Source: JBAXEO01 sp964541375
GTDB taxonomy: Bacteria > Actinomycetota > Coriobacteriia > Anaerosomatales > JAAXUF01
Assembly (NCBI GenBank): GCA_964541375.1
Contig: CAZIPT010000029.1
Location: 1-22,738 of the forward strand
DNA: 22,738 nucleotides
Direction of reading: 5' to 3'
Shown here: one piece after another, positions 21,495 through 22,738 of the stretch
How the letters are laid out: each line of letters opens with the position of its first letter
How positions within the stretch are numbered: the stretch's first letter is position 1
Translations under genes and position numbers: made by a program
Notes under the pieces: model-generated
The model's input: only the letters and a program-made list of their open reading frames with translations
What the model was told of the DNA's origin: nothing
The model's database searches: none

Positions 21495-22738
21495 ATGTGT
21501 CGCCCCCTTCGCTTCATACCTGCAATCGCAACCTTCGTTCTTGCGCTGTCTCTGGCCGGCGCCGCGTATGCCGCGCCCGTTTCGTGGGAGCGCATCGACG
21601 TTACGCGCCATTCCGGCGAGAAGGGCGGGATCACGCTGGTCTCAGGCGAGCTGCCTCCCTCGGCCCCGCTGCCGGCCCAGGCCGAGCTTGCTGTCCCCGC
21701 CGGTTCTGAGCTCCAGTGGATAGGTGAGGTGCTGGGCGGATCTGTCGCCGAGGATCCCGAGCTCAAGTACACGAAGACCACCGCCGAAGGCCTGGACGTG
21801 TACAGCTTCACGCTCACCAAGTCGCGAACCGCGCAGATCGAAGTGCCGGTGCCCGACTCCCAAGCGTTTGACGGAACCACCTACTCCTCTGCGCTGGCCT
21901 GGACGGCTTCGCAGAACGTGCCTGAGGTACGACTGAGCCTTCGGGTGCCGCAGGCGGCAGTGATAGCGACGTCACAAGCGGGGGCGGCGCTGCAGCCGGG
22001 AGAATCCGGGTACGCGTACTACACGAAGTCATTCAAGAATGTGAAGGCAGGCGACGCGCTCGACCTGGCCGTGGCGTACACGATGCCGGCGGCCGGGGCG
22101 GTGTCGAGCCAGAGCGCCGGGGCGACCGGTTCCGGTTCGGTCGTACCGATCGTGCTGGTACTCCTGGTGGCCGCTGCGTTCGCGGGACTGGTCATGGGTG
22201 TGCGTCGCAAGATGGCGGGGGGCCCGGACGCCGAGTCCGGCGACCTCGACACAGACGAGGCGCCTCAGCAGAGGTCACGCGCCGCACGGGCGAACGACTC
22301 GGGCGCCGAGCGGAGTTTCGACGACAAGCCCTCCTCGGCGGGGAATGCGCCGGGCGGCAAGACACAGCTCAACGGTAAGGCTCGCCGCAATCTGGTGACC
22401 TTCGGCATCATAGGCGCGCTCACGATCGTGGCTGTGGTTGTCGGCGTGCAGACCACGCGGCCACAAATGAGTGGCGACACCATCTCGCAGACGTTCGCGG
22501 GAGGGGAGCCATGCGCCACTGCCACCCTGGCAATTGCCGTGGACGGCGGGGCCAACCCGCAGAAGACGGCCGAGGTCCTGTTCGCGGCGCTCAAGCCTAT
22601 TCCGGGGTTGACCAAGGCGACCTACAACCGCAAGACGTCCAGCGTGGACATAGGCTACTGCGAGTCGTCCTCGTCGGAGGCCGCACTCCGGTCGGCGCTG
22701 GCACCAACAGGGTTGCTCGCGGCGGGCGGTGCGGCGGG
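21495..22738 (+). CDS. Exported two-TM protein with a degenerate HMA-like domain (3' end outside window)
   Basis: Open frame from ATG 21495 (AGGAGATC upstream) to the window edge, 414 residues without a stop. A signal peptide (about 1-26, ending GAAYA before APV) leads to a beta-rich domain (about 27-210). TM1 follows (about 216-236), then a charged, Gly/Ser-rich loop (about 237-295), TM2 (about 299-318), and from about 333 a region with the order strand, helix (KTAEVLFAALKPIPGL), strand, strand (SSVDIGY), helix (SEAALRSALAPTGL). This resembles a heavy-metal-associated (HMA) fold, including the typical L-x-x-(I/L)-P-G stretch, but the metal-binding CxxC loop is absent (GGANPQK). The family is not recognised. 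The first domain is probably extracytoplasmic and, if two TMs are right, so is the HMA-like part. Confidence 0.75.
   Translation, partial: MCRPLRFIPAIATFVLALSLAGAAYAAPVSWERIDVTRHSGEKGGITLVSGELPPSAPLPAQAELAVPAGSELQWIGEVLGGSVAEDPELKYTKTTAEGLDVYSFTLTKSRTAQIEVPVPDSQAFDGTTYSSALAWTASQNVPEVRLSLRVPQAAVIATSQAGAALQPGESGYAYYTKSFKNVKAGDALDLAVAYTMPAAGAVSSQSAGATGSGSVVPIVLVLLVAAAFAGLVMGVRRKMAGGPDAESGDLDTDEAPQQRSRAARANDSGAERSFDDKPSSAGNAPGGKTQLNGKARRNLVTFGIIGALTIVAVVVGVQTTRPQMSGDTISQTFAGGEPCATATLAIAVDGGANPQKTAEVLFAALKPIPGLTKATYNRKTSSVDIGYCESSSSEAALRSALAPTGLLAAGGAA

Overview
The window is GC-rich bacterial chromosomal DNA with tight, mostly plus-strand genes. The organism is not identifiable from sequence alone. 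Several features suggest a high-GC Gram-positive, possibly an actinobacterium of the Coriobacteriia type: a genome-encoded CCA on the tRNA end, a NodB-type polysaccharide deacetylase, a PhoB-type winged-helix plus TPR regulator, and a palindrome at the iron permease promoter. A deltaproteobacterial-type host rich in PAS/HD-GYP sensors is not excluded. No insertion sequence, phage gene, CRISPR array or rRNA was seen.

Layout. 1-69: tRNA 3' end with its terminator. 160-960: exported polysaccharide deacetylase. 1254-4022: PocR-PAS4-HD-GYP protein. 4200-4445 (minus): double CDGSH iron-sulfur protein, divergent from an FTR1/EfeU-type iron permease at 4655-5419 that has a sigma70-like promoter overlapped by a perfect palindrome. 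5562-8965: two paralogous membrane-anchored HExGH/EDFAE zinc metalloproteases flanking a winged-helix/TPR regulator. The first protease and the regulator share a duplicated promoter, leader and first 14 codons. The second protease has a different leader that can fold into a three-way junction. 9226-21067: four large signalling genes (PAS3-GAF-PAS-HD-GYP; CheB-CheR-PAS; PAS3-GGDEF; PAS5-PocR-PAS-HD-GYP). 21141-22738: a small Cys-rich membrane protein and the start of an exported, two-TM protein with a Cys-less HMA-like domain.

How the genes may work together. The dominant theme is cyclic di-GMP. One diguanylate cyclase with intact GGDEF and RxxD sites and three HD-GYP proteins with intact HDxGK/HHE/GYP motifs are built from the same small set of exchangeable PAS, PocR and N-terminal coiled-coil modules. 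The cyclase is translationally coupled to a CheB-CheR fusion. None of these proteins has an obvious transmembrane segment, so they probably read cytoplasmic cues; PocR domains are predicted sensors of small organic molecules. The second theme is iron and Fe-S (FTR1, CDGSH). The third is a pair of membrane zincins next to a possible dedicated regulator, joined by shared promoter boxes. The links between these themes are inference.
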